This document shows, in pieces, positions 8,386 through 18,087 of a stretch of 64,000 nucleotides of DNA (the first letter of the stretch is position 1; each line of letters starts with the position of its first letter). The position numbers and the translations under genes are program-made. The stretch is from assembly GCA_050952465.1 (NCBI GenBank), contig JBMNKZ010000005.1, positions 310,001 to 374,000 of the forward strand, read 5' to 3'. The notes beneath the pieces were generated by a model. That model ran no database searches and was not told where the DNA came from. It saw nothing but the letters and a program-made list of their open reading frames with translations. The DNA is from DUPU01 sp050952465. GTDB taxonomy: Bacteria; Bacillota; Dehalobacteriia; Dehalobacteriales; Dehalobacteriaceae.

Positions 8386-9210
8386 ATGCCGGAATTACCC
8401 GAGGTGGAAACAGTTAAAAGGACCTTGACAAAATTTCTTGTCGGTCAACAAATTAAAGAAGTAACCTTAAAACATGAATCAGTAATTAAAACACCTGATG
8501 TAGATGAATTTGAAAAAACAGTAATAGGCAAAACCATTACAGGCATTGATCGGCGGGGAAAATACCTGATCTTTAGTTTATCTGAGGGTTTTAAAATGGT
8601 GATCCACCTAAGAATGACAGGGCAATTAGTATATGGGGAAAAAACGATGCCTTTGAAAAAACATACCCATGTTATCTTCCGTTTGGACAACGGTAATGAA
8701 TTGAGATTTACCGACCAGCGGCGTTTTGGCCGGATTTGGCTGGTGCCGGAGGAGGAATTGTTAAAAATCTCCGGACTATGTACTTTGGGGCCGGAACCTT
8801 TGAGTGAGGATTTTTGTCAGGAAGTTTTCCTAAAACAGCTGGCAAAACGTAAAACCAGGATTAAGCCTCTTTTATTGAACCAAAATTTTATTGCCGGCAT
8901 TGGCAATATCTATGCGGATGAAATCCTCTTTCGAAGTCAAATTCACCCGGAACGAACTGCCGAGTCACTAAGCAGAGAAGAGGGCATCCAACTTTTTTCT
9001 GAGGTGCGTGAGACGTTAAAGGAGGCTATTCTCCATCGGGGTACTACCTTTAGTGACTATGTGGACGGACGTGGAGAAAAGGGGATGCATCAGAATCATT
9101 TAAATGTTTATCAACAGGTCGGGAAAAAATGCAAAAGATGCGGTTCCTTAATAGAAAGAATCAAGGTAGGCAGCCGAAGCGCGTACTATTGCCCGGGCTG
9201 TCAACAGTAG
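8386..9210 (+). CDS. mutM: Formamidopyrimidine-DNA glycosylase
   Basis: A 274-residue base-excision enzyme that removes 8-oxoguanine and formamidopyrimidines. It starts MPELPEVETV, giving the catalytic Pro2 and Glu3 after Met removal. It has the helix-two-turn-helix NQNFIAGIGNIYADEILF and ends in a zinc finger with CKRCGS and YYCPGC. TTTAGGAGGG precedes the ATG, only 17 bases after polA, so the two are likely co-transcribed. The stop is a TAG (9208-9210), and the frame then stays open without interruption into coaE. Confidence 0.97.
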   Translation: MPELPEVETVKRTLTKFLVGQQIKEVTLKHESVIKTPDVDEFEKTVIGKTITGIDRRGKYLIFSLSEGFKMVIHLRMTGQLVYGEKTMPLKKHTHVIFRLDNGNELRFTDQRRFGRIWLVPEEELLKISGLCTLGPEPLSEDFCQEVFLKQLAKRKTRIKPLLLNQNFIAGIGNIYADEILFRSQIHPERTAESLSREEGIQLFSEVRETLKEAILHRGTTFSDYVDGRGEKGMHQNHLNVYQQVGKKCKRCGSLIERIKVGSRSAYYCPGCQQ

Positions 9211-9315
9211 GGGTCGGTCTCTCTCTGCCCCGTATCGGGTTTGTTTAGGGGTATCACAATGCATCTGTTGTCCGGTGCACTGGACATTACCATGGAACCA
9301 AAGGTGGTGGGGCCT

Positions 9316-9924
9316 GTGAAGGTAATTGGTTTAACTGGGGGAATAGCCAGCGGAAAAAGCACGGTAGCTTCCTTTTTAAAGGAATTGGGGGCGTATGTAA
9401 TTGATGCAGATAAAATTGCTCGAGAAATTGTCCTGCCAGGCAGCTCCGCATATAGGGAGATTGTTCGGGAATTTGGAGCAGGCATTCTCAAACCGGATAA
9501 ACATATTAACAGGGGAAAACTGGGCGAGATAATTTTTCAAAATCCTGAAGCAAGAAAAAAACTAAATGAAATTACTCACCCTAAAATATATCTTGCCATG
9601 GAAGAGCAAATCGAGGCTATTAAAAAAAGAGACTCAGAAGGGATCATCGTACTGGATGTACCCCTCTTAATTGAAACCGGAATGACCAGGATAGCGGATG
9701 AGGTTTGGCTGGCTTGGCTTCCGGAAGAAGAGCAAATGAATCGTCTCATGGAAAGAGACGGCTTAACAAAAGAGGAAGCAGAACAAAGAATTAAGTCTCA
9801 AATGCCTCTTCAAGAAAAAAGAAAATTTGCCCATCGGATTATTGACACCAGCGGATTATTAAAGGATACTAGAAGACAGGTAAATTCTATTTGGAACCAA
9901 TTAAAAAGCATTAATGCGTGCTAA
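9316..9924 (+). CDS. coaE: Dephospho-CoA kinase
   Basis: The last enzyme of coenzyme A synthesis, phosphorylating the 3' hydroxyl of dephospho-CoA. The P-loop GLTGGIASGKST is at the extreme N-terminus, and DADKIAREI, HPKI and a lid segment RDGLTKEEAEQRI follow. I chose the GTG at 9316 (about 202 residues, AAAGGTGG upstream) because the family begins a few residues before the P-loop. An ATG at 9259 with AGGGG seven bases upstream is a real alternative and would add 19 residues. The reading frame is the same as that of mutM, with only the mutM TAG between them. Confidence 0.9.
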   Translation: MKVIGLTGGIASGKSTVASFLKELGAYVIDADKIAREIVLPGSSAYREIVREFGAGILKPDKHINRGKLGEIIFQNPEARKKLNEITHPKIYLAMEEQIEAIKKRDSEGIIVLDVPLLIETGMTRIADEVWLAWLPEEEQMNRLMERDGLTKEEAEQRIKSQMPLQEKRKFAHRIIDTSGLLKDTRRQVNSIWNQLKSINAC

Positions 9925-9967
9925 AAACGTACAATAAATACTACGGTGGTTTTAGGAGTGGACACGA

Positions 9968-10540
9968 TTGTTTTCTATTATCCGGTTTATTTCCAAGTTC
10001 CTGATTATTGCCGGTATTATTCTTGGTTTAGGTTATTACATAATTTTTAGTTCTCCGGTGCAAAAATTTTTTTATCCGATACTTTATCCGGAATATGTTT
10101 TTTCTTATGCAGAGAGGTACCAGATTGATCCTTATTTAGTAGCGGCAGTAATTAGAGCGGAAAGCCGGTTTTCTATTACGGCTGAATCCGGATCCGGTGC
10201 CAGGGGATTAATGCAAATTATGCCGGATACAGCAAAATGGGCAGCGGATAAAATGGGATTGGAATTTGACCGGGAAATGCTCTTTGAACCGGAGTATAAT
10301 ATTAGAATCGGGTGCTGGTATTTACGTCAACTTCTGGATAGCTTTCAGGGAAATTTGATTGTAGTACTGGCTTCTTATAACGCCGGACAGGGAAATGTGC
10401 GAAAGTGGATGAAGGAAGGCCTTTGGGACGGCCGTTTTGCCAGCTTGAATCAGATTCCCTTTTCCGAAACCCGTTTATATGTACATAAGGTAATAAAATA
10501 CTATCAGCGTTATCAGGATCTTTATGAAAGAACAGAATAG
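9968..10540 (+). CDS. Lytic murein transglycosylase (SLT domain)
   Basis: A 190-residue protein read from TTG with TAGGAG nine bases upstream. One N-terminal membrane anchor (about 5-27) is followed by a soluble-lytic-transglycosylase domain. The catalytic Glu lies in AVIRAESRFS, and GARGLMQIMPDTA and ASYNAGQGNVRKW are standard motifs. It cleaves peptidoglycan glycan strands outside the membrane and follows coaE by 43 bases, as in many Clostridia. Length and domain order are ordinary for the family. Confidence 0.92.
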   Translation: MFSIIRFISKFLIIAGIILGLGYYIIFSSPVQKFFYPILYPEYVFSYAERYQIDPYLVAAVIRAESRFSITAESGSGARGLMQIMPDTAKWAADKMGLEFDREMLFEPEYNIRIGCWYLRQLLDSFQGNLIVVLASYNAGQGNVRKWMKEGLWDGRFASLNQIPFSETRLYVHKVIKYYQRYQDLYERTE

Positions 10541-10596
10541 TTAAGAGTTAGAATTTAATACTATTTGCTTTTGCAAATGCAGAAGGAGTGTCAGAT

Positions 10597-11637
10597 GTGA
10601 AAACAAATGAAGTTGATTCTTTAAAAAAAGTAAAACAAATTTCTGTTGGACAAGACCGTAGGTTTTTTTCCGCAACTCACGATGAAATTCTCGCTGGAGC
10701 TACTACGGATATTTACTTTGTTAAAACCTTAGAAATATTACGAAATATGGGCTTGGCTGAGACATGTGTCACCGCTGAAATTTTTGCACGGAAAGCAGGT
10801 ATTCTTGCTGGGGTAGAGGAAGTACATAATCTTTTGAAAGAAAAGGATATAGAGTTATGGACTCTGCCGGAAGCATCGGAGTTTCAGCCTAAAGATGTTG
10901 TGATGCGGATCAAGGGAAGGTACAGTGAATTTGGTTTATTTGAAACGACACTTTTAGGTTTTCTGGCAAGCTCCAGCGGCTGGGCAACTGCTGCCCGAGA
11001 AGTGAAGAAGGCGGCAGGAGACAGTCCTATTTCTTGTTTTGGAGCGCGCCATGTACATCCTGCTGTAGCTCCAGTGATGGAGCGTGCCGCTATAATTGGT
11101 GGGGCAGACTCTTCCAGCTGCATTTTGGGGGCAAAATTGGCAGGACAAGAACCTGCTGGTACTGCTCCTCATGCTCTTATTCTGATTGTGGGTGATACTT
11201 TAAGGGCTGCTCAGGCATATCACGAGTTTATGCCCTCCGGAGAATTAAGGCTGATTTTGGTAGATACCTTTAAGGATGAAGCAGAAGAATCTCTGAGACT
11301 GGCTGAAGCACTAGGAAAAGATCTTTATGGTGTACGTTTGGATACCCCTAGTGAGCGGGGAGGGGTTACCCCCCAATTAGTAAGAGAGGTTAGAGGACGT
11401 TTAGATTTGGCCGGTTTCCAGCACGTGAAAATTTTTGTTTCCGGCGGACTAGACCCTGACCGGGTGCGAATATTAAAAGAAATGGGAGCGGATGCTTTTG
11501 GGGTAGGAAGTTATATTTCCGGAGCTCCGGCCATTGATATGACCATGGATATAAAAGAGGTCGACGGTAAACCGATTGCTAAAAGGGGACGGATACCGGG
11601 AATCACCGGTAATCGAGAGTTGACCAGAATCATGTAA
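10597..11637 (+). CDS. Nicotinate phosphoribosyltransferase-like enzyme
   Basis: About 346 residues from GTG at 10597, which sits eight bases after AGAAGGAG; a GTG at 10588 is too close to that site. The fold is that of the short nicotinate phosphoribosyltransferase/quinolinate phosphoribosyltransferase superfamily: FGARHVHPAVAPVMERAAIIGGADSSS, LVDTFKDEAEESL, GVRLDTPSERGG and a phosphate-binding FVSGGLDPDRV segment. It probably converts nicotinate to nicotinate mononucleotide in NAD salvage. Substrate choice within this family is not certain from sequence. Confidence 0.85.
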   Translation: MKTNEVDSLKKVKQISVGQDRRFFSATHDEILAGATTDIYFVKTLEILRNMGLAETCVTAEIFARKAGILAGVEEVHNLLKEKDIELWTLPEASEFQPKDVVMRIKGRYSEFGLFETTLLGFLASSSGWATAAREVKKAAGDSPISCFGARHVHPAVAPVMERAAIIGGADSSSCILGAKLAGQEPAGTAPHALILIVGDTLRAAQAYHEFMPSGELRLILVDTFKDEAEESLRLAEALGKDLYGVRLDTPSERGGVTPQLVREVRGRLDLAGFQHVKIFVSGGLDPDRVRILKEMGADAFGVGSYISGAPAIDMTMDIKEVDGKPIAKRGRIPGITGNRELTRIM

Positions 11638-11662
11638 GTATGATTATAAGGAAATTATAAAA

Positions 11663-13300
11663 ATGATTATTTTCAAAAAAAGTATATTTTTTATGGTTTT
11701 GCTTATCCTGTTTGTGTGCTTTTTTGGGTGCAGTAAGTCTAATAATGACCATCCAAAAACCGAAGAAGTATCATTAATCCAGGATAAGGGAGTTATAGTT
11801 GAAAGTTTAAAGACTCCTATTACCACCATTGATCCCGCATATGTACAAAATGAAAGTGAGATCATGGTAGCAAAGTTGATCTTCCAAGGCTTAGTAAAAG
11901 AAAACCCCAAGGGTGAAGTTGTACCTTGTCTCGCTGAGGATTGGGAAGTTTCCCCTGATGGGTTGACATATACCTTTCATTTAAAAAAACGGGCGTATTT
12001 TCATAATGGTAAAGAGATAAAGGCCAGCGATTTTAAGTTTTCCTGGGAGAGGGTGCTAAGGTTAAATGCTCCGACAGCATACCTTTTTGCCAACATACAA
12101 GGGGCAGATGAGGTTTTAGCGGGAAAAGAGACAGTTGCTTCCGGAATAACTGCATTAAACGATTACACTCTTCAGGTTAATCTGAAGCATGCACAAAACA
12201 ATTTTATCAATTTACTTTCTCATCCGGCCGCAGTGGTATTGGATCGTTATGAGGTAGTGGAGCAGGGTGTGGATTTTGCCAAACCGGGCAGTATGTCCGA
12301 ACCCGCATTTATACCCAGTGGAAGTGGTCCTTTTGTTCTCATAGAATGGATTGACGGAAGAAACTTAACTTTAGGAGAGAATGCTTCATATTTTGGAGAA
12401 AAACCGTCAATTTGGCGAGTGGAATTTACTCTATCGGAAAAAGCAGAGGATGCAGTATTAGACTTCTTCGCGGGAAGGATTCAAATCATTCAGGATATTA
12501 CTATCCATGATTTGGATGGTCTAACGGTGGAGCATGCTGAGATACCTCTGATAGAAAAACCTGTGCGGCAATTTAGGTATGTCGGTATTAATTCTAATAT
12601 AAAACCATTTGACAATAAATCTGTCCGGGATGCCATAATGTACAGTTTGAATAGTGAGGAAATTCTTCGGGCTGCCCGAGGTCAAAGCGGAGAAGTAATT
12701 TCCGGTTATGCCACAGACTATTGGTATGGGAAGTCGGTTCAGGAAAAAGTCTATTATAGCTATAATAAGGATATGGCTATTAATATGCTGGCTCAGGCCG
12801 GTTATCCTGGGGGGGTTAAACTTCCGGAACTGCCTTTCTATTGCGGAGAAACTGAGGAAGACAAAATTGTAGCGGAAAAAATTGTGGAAAATTTAGGGGC
12901 CCGTGGTGTGAAAGTTAAGGTCTACCATCTTCCTCAAAAGGATCTAAGGAGAGTTGTAAAAAACGGGGAAGCTGCATTTTACACAGGGGTATTTACTGCA
13001 AAGAGTGTTGAGTTGGAAGATTTCTTCCGGGAACAAATTGATTCCAGATGGCAAAAAACCATAAACAACCCTGCTTGGGATGAGCTACTGGGAAAAGCCG
13101 CCCAGCAGGATCAGTCAATGAGGTTGAATTTATATCGGCAGTTAGAAAAAGAAGTAATTGGCGATGCTAGACTTCGATATTTATACACTTATAAATCTGC
13201 CACAGCTGTTTCTGATCGTTTGGACAATTTTCAAATGGGATTGGGAAACAATATATTTCTTGAGGAAGTTCGTTACAAGGATAGAATATCTGAAGAATAA
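11663..13300 (+). CDS. Orphan ABC peptide-type substrate-binding lipoprotein
   Basis: A 545-residue family 5 extracellular solute-binding protein with signal peptide and lipobox FFGC (Cys23). SBP_bac_5 features include PAYVQNESEIMVAKLIFQGL, LAEDWEVSPDGLTYTFHL and the later KPFDNKSVRDAIMYSLN. Such proteins deliver oligopeptides, nickel chelates or similar ligands to an ABC importer. No permease or ATPase gene lies next to it, so it must use a transporter encoded elsewhere or act alone as a sensor or chaperone. The ribosome site is weak (AAGGAAA). Confidence 0.85.
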   Translation: MIIFKKSIFFMVLLILFVCFFGCSKSNNDHPKTEEVSLIQDKGVIVESLKTPITTIDPAYVQNESEIMVAKLIFQGLVKENPKGEVVPCLAEDWEVSPDGLTYTFHLKKRAYFHNGKEIKASDFKFSWERVLRLNAPTAYLFANIQGADEVLAGKETVASGITALNDYTLQVNLKHAQNNFINLLSHPAAVVLDRYEVVEQGVDFAKPGSMSEPAFIPSGSGPFVLIEWIDGRNLTLGENASYFGEKPSIWRVEFTLSEKAEDAVLDFFAGRIQIIQDITIHDLDGLTVEHAEIPLIEKPVRQFRYVGINSNIKPFDNKSVRDAIMYSLNSEEILRAARGQSGEVISGYATDYWYGKSVQEKVYYSYNKDMAINMLAQAGYPGGVKLPELPFYCGETEEDKIVAEKIVENLGARGVKVKVYHLPQKDLRRVVKNGEAAFYTGVFTAKSVELEDFFREQIDSRWQKTINNPAWDELLGKAAQQDQSMRLNLYRQLEKEVIGDARLRYLYTYKSATAVSDRLDNFQMGLGNNIFLEEVRYKDRISEE

Positions 13301-13393
13301 TAAGGATAGCAGATCAGATTAATGAATGATGTATAAAAAAAGAATCTTCGGTGACATTATGTGGTAATAGGTCTAATCATGGGAGGTCTGTCC

Positions 13394-14239
13394 GTGATTG
13401 ATTATAAATACCATGTGACATCACTGGTTGCGGTTTTTCTCGCTCTCGGGGTAGGAATTTTGATCGGAAGCATGGCTTTGGGCCATGAGTTTATTGGGGA
13501 ACAGCAGGAAGCATTAATCAATCGTCTGGAAGGAGATTTTCAGCAGCTTAGAATTCAAAATGGGCTGACTAAAAGTGAATTGGCTGCGGCTAATGAAACT
13601 GTCAAAGAATACGATGAAATATGCCGAAAAATGATGCCGGCAATCATTAAAGATAAACTGCAGAATTATCGGGTGGTGGTAATTCAAACCGGTAATGGCT
13701 GCAGTTTAGAACATATTATCAACCCTTTGGAAACTGCTGGGGCGGAAGTTGAAGCAGTGATTTCCGTATTAAGTGATTTTTCTTTAGCTAATGTAAGTAC
13801 ATCACTTTTTTATTCGGAAAACGGAGAAGACGGCGGAGTCCTAAATATGCTGGGTGAGGCAATTCTTCTTGGCGATGAAAATGGTTTAATTGAAGATTTA
13901 GCAAAAAGAAAACTTGTTAAATTTTCCGGATCAACAGGTAATTTTATTGATGCCGTAATATTAGCCGGGGGCAGCCAAACAGATATGGCAGAACAGGCAA
14001 AATGGCTGGATCTTGGCTTGACAGATTACTTTTTACAAAATGATGTTAATGTGATCGGGGTGGAACCAAGCTCTGCCGGATACTCATATATGTCCTATTA
14101 TCAGACAAAACCCATTGCCACAATTGATAATATAGATTCTATACCGGGACAGATTTCTCTTGTTTACTCAGTTTTAGGGGAAAGAGGACACTTTGGGATA
14201 AAAAAGACTGCCGAAACATTAATGCCTGAGTTGTGGTAA
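13394..14239 (+). CDS. MctB-like envelope protein (copper transporter family)
   Basis: A 281-residue protein; GTG at 13394 with GGGAGGT just upstream gives the family's usual start IDYKYHVTSLVAVFLALGVGILIG. One N-terminal membrane helix (about 8-28) is followed by a coiled-coil stretch (EALINRLEGDFQQLRIQN) and an alpha/beta domain containing VVVIQTGNG and VILAGGSQ. The Pfam family is named after mycobacterial MctB, a copper-linked membrane protein, but in Firmicutes the role is not established and no metal-binding motif is visible here. Function is left open. Confidence 0.75.
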   Translation: MIDYKYHVTSLVAVFLALGVGILIGSMALGHEFIGEQQEALINRLEGDFQQLRIQNGLTKSELAAANETVKEYDEICRKMMPAIIKDKLQNYRVVVIQTGNGCSLEHIINPLETAGAEVEAVISVLSDFSLANVSTSLFYSENGEDGGVLNMLGEAILLGDENGLIEDLAKRKLVKFSGSTGNFIDAVILAGGSQTDMAEQAKWLDLGLTDYFLQNDVNVIGVEPSSAGYSYMSYYQTKPIATIDNIDSIPGQISLVYSVLGERGHFGIKKTAETLMPELW

Positions 14240-14394
14240 AAACTTAGGAAAACTTAGTCTATATATTGAATAACATTAGGGTATTTGTTATAATAACATT
14301 TGGGCATTGTTCCTGGGAAATTTAAACGGAAAAAAATTTTAGTTGAATCAATGATATTGATGTGTTAAAATAAGCTTTGCCCAATAAAATATGT

Positions 14395-14477
14395 GTCGGA
14401 GTGGCGGAACTGGCAGACGCGCACGTTTGAGGGGCGTGTGGGCAACCGTACGGGTTCAAGTCCCGTCTCCGACACCA
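14395..14477 (+). tRNA. tRNA-Leu(GAG)
   Basis: An 83-nt class II tRNA: acceptor GTCGGAG pairs with CTCCGAC, discriminator A, CCA encoded. The anticodon loop TTGAGGG gives GAG (reads CUY). T-loop GGTTCAAGTCC is canonical. Confidence 0.95.
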
Positions 14478-14511
14478 ATTTATAAAATTCTATGAAGTCT
14501 TATATAGCAAG

Positions 14512-14545
14512 GGATTGAGGTCTTAGGGCCTCAGTCCTCTTTTTG
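14512..14545 (+). terminator. Terminator after tRNA-Leu(GAG)
   Basis: Arms GGATTGAGG and CCTCAGTCC (one G-T pair) are followed by TCTTTTTG, 35 bases after the tRNA. Confidence 0.8.
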
Positions 14546-14676
14546 CGTTTAGACAGATTTTAGACAGGTTTTATTTTTGAGCAACTAAGCAGTTAACTTA
14601 GCACTGTGCAACGCATTGCACGCCGCTGTATCACACGCCGCTGTGCCACTACACCCTATCCCCATGTAATGAATTA

Positions 14677-15864
14677 TCAAGCTTTTTCAACTCTATTTTT
14701 ACCGCGTTGTTTTGCCAAATAGAGTGCTTTATCTGCAAGGAAATAGTAATCCTCTAAAGTTTGGCTATTAATATCATGCATTGAAGATACGCCAAAGCTG
14801 CAAGTAATTCGTAATGTAATCGACCCTATGGTAAATCTTTTTTCCATAATTATTCTTCTTAGTCCTTCAGCAAGGACATATCCTTCTTCCACAGAAGTTT
14901 TGGGCATAAGGATAACAAATTCTTCTCCGCCAAACCTAGCTACAGTATCTGATTCTCTAACATTATTTTTTAAAAGATCGGCCAGTTGCCTAAGCATATT
15001 GTCACCTACCGGATGACCGTATGTATCATTAATGTTTTTAAAGTTGTCAATATCTAAAATTATTATAACCGTTTCATGACCATAACGATGCATTGAAGAA
15101 AACTCTCGTTTGATCAATTTCTCTAATAATCGCCTGTTAGGCAAATCAGTAAGTGGATCATAATATGCCATTTGTTCTAATTGTTTTTGTTGAATTAAAA
15201 TGCGCCTCTTTTGGGTTATATTGGTGTAATTGTAATGCCACATAATAATGCTAAGCAAGAAACCAATTCCAATGGCAGTAATTCCATTGACTCTATTGGA
15301 AAGTAGTACCTGCTGGTTGGTTATGGTTAACGCTATTAAATAATAATATGCCACATACGAAGTAACATATATTATAAAGGAAGCTAATGGTCTAATTAAA
15401 AAAATAACTCCGCTGATAATGCAAGTTAATAAAAAAGGTGTGATATTAGTCGTCACCAATTGATCAAAGGTGACTATGACAATGCCAGACGCCATAATAA
15501 CAACTACAACAATGTATTGCAATACGAACATGGTTGTATTTGGTTCTATTCTGTTTTTCAGTTTATGAGTTGTTAAGAAAAACCCGATCATTAAAATTAG
15601 CAATATTAAATGGGATGCAATAATCCCTTGACTCCATGTCTTCAAAACTAGTGTGTCATAGGATTTCGTGAAAGTAAATAGAAAAATATCCATAATACGC
15701 AATGGGATGGCAATAATTGATAGATAATAAATCCTTCGGGTATTAATACCTGCACACTCACCTAAAACGCTATCATTATCATGGAACATTTTTATAATTT
15801 CTTCCATCTTGGCTGCCAATGACCAGGATTTTTTTTGAACCCTTATTATATGTTTCACCACCAT
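14677..15864 (-). CDS. Membrane diguanylate cyclase (GGDEF)
   Basis: A 395-residue protein with about six membrane helices in residues 45-220 and a C-terminal GGDEF domain that joins two GTP into c-di-GMP. The active site is GGEEF at 312-316, and RESD five residues before it is a standard inhibitory I-site, so product feedback is expected. DPLTDLPNRRLL marks the domain start. No known extracellular sensor domain is recognisable, so the membrane region itself may sense the signal. The window also holds an HD-GYP protein and a c-di-GMP riboswitch, so it may make the ligand that riboswitch reads. Confidence 0.93.
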   Translation of the reverse strand: MVVKHIIRVQKKSWSLAAKMEEIIKMFHDNDSVLGECAGINTRRIYYLSIIAIPLRIMDIFLFTFTKSYDTLVLKTWSQGIIASHLILLILMIGFFLTTHKLKNRIEPNTTMFVLQYIVVVVIMASGIVIVTFDQLVTTNITPFLLTCIISGVIFLIRPLASFIIYVTSYVAYYYLIALTITNQQVLLSNRVNGITAIGIGFLLSIIMWHYNYTNITQKRRILIQQKQLEQMAYYDPLTDLPNRRLLEKLIKREFSSMHRYGHETVIIILDIDNFKNINDTYGHPVGDNMLRQLADLLKNNVRESDTVARFGGEEFVILMPKTSVEEGYVLAEGLRRIIMEKRFTIGSITLRITCSFGVSSMHDINSQTLEDYYFLADKALYLAKQRGKNRVEKA

Positions 15865-15955
15865 TCTAATATTTCAACAACTTATAGTTTGCTATTTTAT
15901 TTTTGTTGCTATGTTAGGTCATGGCGGGTTTGACGATTACTTTCCATGACACTAC

Positions 15956-16300
15956 TTAGTTTGCCTCTGCCTCCTGAGCAATACCATAGACTTCCGTAAC
16001 AGGAACGACAAACATAATTCCAGTGCCAGGTTTATCCAAGTTAAGCTGCGATTTAAGCGAACTGATGGTTTTTCTAAGCAATTCCTGATTATTTATTACC
16101 GTTAATATGGTTTTATTGGCAATTTTTTTATTTTGCATAACATTTCTCATATTGGACATGTAGGGAAACTGTGCCCGTAAAATTGCGCCCATCCCGGCTG
16201 AATCAATCAAAGTGGCTCCTTTTATCCCGAGCTCGGACATTGTCAGTAACACCTCATCCACCTTGTTGTCATCATCTAAAATCAAAACAAGCATGTTCAT
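15956..16300 (-). CDS. PII-like (GlnB-fold) signalling protein
   Basis: A 114-residue protein with GGAGG nine bases before ATG. The beta-alpha-beta layout (MLVLILDDDNKVDEVLLTMSE, GIKGATLIDSAGMG) and the late strand TGIMFVVPVTEVYGIA resemble PII-like regulators. It lacks the Tyr51 T-loop uridylylation context of true GlnB and is not beside an ammonium transporter. PII-like proteins bind nucleotides and control a partner. The partner here is unknown; the diguanylate cyclase gene 91 bases downstream on the same strand is the only candidate in view. Confidence 0.7.
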   Translation of the reverse strand: MNMLVLILDDDNKVDEVLLTMSELGIKGATLIDSAGMGAILRAQFPYMSNMRNVMQNKKIANKTILTVINNQELLRKTISSLKSQLNLDKPGTGIMFVVPVTEVYGIAQEAEAN

Positions 16301-16815
16301 CGATATTTTCCTCCATTTTGTGTTTTTATTATCTCATCCATCGATCCCTTATTCATCATTATACTAGAAATGGTTCATTTGTATATATCTATCATAACTA
16401 TTCTTATCTTGGGCAACGAACTTCATGCAAGTTTATGGTGTTGCTTGATTTCTCGTCCTTTCTTGTGTCTACTTAAACTTAACCAGATCAGGCTAGGAGG
16501 AACAAAATTTGACATGCTCTCGTCCATTAATTATGGCAAGTGTCGTTGACAGCCGCTTTTCGGAGTACTGGTTTTGCTTACTTTGCTTTTCTAGAACAAA
16601 TTTGAACTAAATAATAATTTAGGCATTTGCGAAATGAAGGGATTTAAAAAGGAAAATAATTAACCAGGTTGATAAACTTAGTGTCATCTTTAGGAAGAAA
16701 CCTTGACTTACTTGAGTTTTTTAAACTACAGGAAAGTGTAGCAAAAAAGAGTATAGGAAAAGCAGCCCAATATTATGGTAATGAGCCGGCAAAATGAAAT
16801 GTTAGTTTGGATAAA
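16301..16815. other. AT-rich stretch left of the transposase remnant
   Basis: I find no intact gene in these 515 bases. They contain the promoter region of the PII-like gene on one side and the unlocated outer end of the interrupted insertion sequence on the other. Confidence 0.4.
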
Positions 16816-17926
16816 TTAGGCAATTAGTGATTTTAAGCTTTTAATACAGTCACGATTGTGCATTTGATCAGCAAGGATAAGAGTAATTAATTGAGTAATA
16901 CCAGCTAAAAATAAATCGGCTTTAATAGTCTTTTTGTCACGTGTTTTGGGGTTGCCGACAGCCATAGGATCTTTGAAATACTGAATAGTTTGCTCAATAA
17001 CACCACGTTTTTTGTATGTAGTTACCCATTCATCGGTATCTCTGATGATACCTGGATAGAGACGAAGATCCTGATGGGGATATGTGTAAAACATTCTTCC
17101 CAAAGGGGACTCGGTACAAGGGTTTTCACAGTGGCAGACAAGTTTACCTTTTTCATAATAAGTTTCAGGGCATCCCCATTTGAAACGAGGGCTTCTACCT
17201 TTACCTCTACACCATCCACAAGGTTTCATGGGCTTAGTATTGTCATTAGGGCAAAGAGGGTGCCCGGATTCATTGAATTCTGGTTTTGGCAAAGGAGATG
17301 AAGAGTTTCTAGGATTAATAGGAATGACTGCTTTTTGAAAATGACATTCATTAATCAAGAACGGGTAAATAGCAACAGTGTCGAAAGCAGAATCGCCCAG
17401 GAAAGTGTTACGTAGTGCATTTGGATGAAGATTAAAATAGTCAGATAAGACAGGGCCTAATGCCTTGGAATCACTTATTGATTTATCTTCATCAGGGGAA
17501 TCTGATTTCTTATTCAATTCAATTTCCGGATGTGTAGAAGCAAATTCTTCATCAAGGAAAGAAATATTGCGCACGATGCCAAGGCCGTTGGTAAGAATGC
17601 CAAATTTAAAGACATAACAAAAATGGCCGTTTATGTAAAGCTGTTTGATTTCTTTGGAAGCTTCAGCTGAAGAAGGCATGGAAGCATACGCAAATTTGTA
17701 AGGGTCAAAATTAGGATTGCCTTTTTGAAGAGTTTTAAGATTTTTGATTAGTCTATTAATGTATTTAGGATTATTTTCTTTAACATAAGCTTCGATTCCG
17801 GAAGTATCAAAGATAAGAATTTCGGCAAGTTCCTTATTGATGTTTTGACAGATAGGTTCAGTAATATCAACAAGATGATGGAAAAAATCTTCAAGTTCTT
17901 TGGTAAAGTTTTGTTTAAATCTTGTA
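16816..17926 (-). pseudogene. DDE transposase, C-terminal part, split by insertion
   Basis: This is the 3' part of a transposase gene whose 5' part is at 21113-21442. Reading upstream of the apparent Met at 17679, the frame remains open to the target duplication at 17920-17926 and gives RFKQNFTKELEDFF, then LIFDTSGIEAYVKEN, LGDSAFDTVAIYP and, near the end, KKRGVIEQTIQYFKD. Those blocks supply the DDE residues of an IS4/IS1182-type transposase. Removing the transposon and one copy of TCTTGTA joins the two parts in frame as NNSQFTRFKQN and restores a protein of about 477 residues. The family name is approximate. Confidence 0.88.
17920..17926. repeat. Target-site duplication, left copy
   Basis: TCTTGTA here matches TCTTGTA at 21113-21119 on the other side of the transposon, inside the interrupted transposase gene. 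Confidence 0.88.
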
Positions 17927-18087
17927 TGTGAATCGTCAAATTAAAACTGACATCTTAGTCACTTTATTTCATATTAAATCAAGCCTTTTCAGTCAAATTT
18001 GAACAGGCTATCATACAAGAAATGAATTACAAAGTCACTTTGGAATAGAAAAAAGCGGCCGTTTGACCAACCGCTTAATACTAGACC

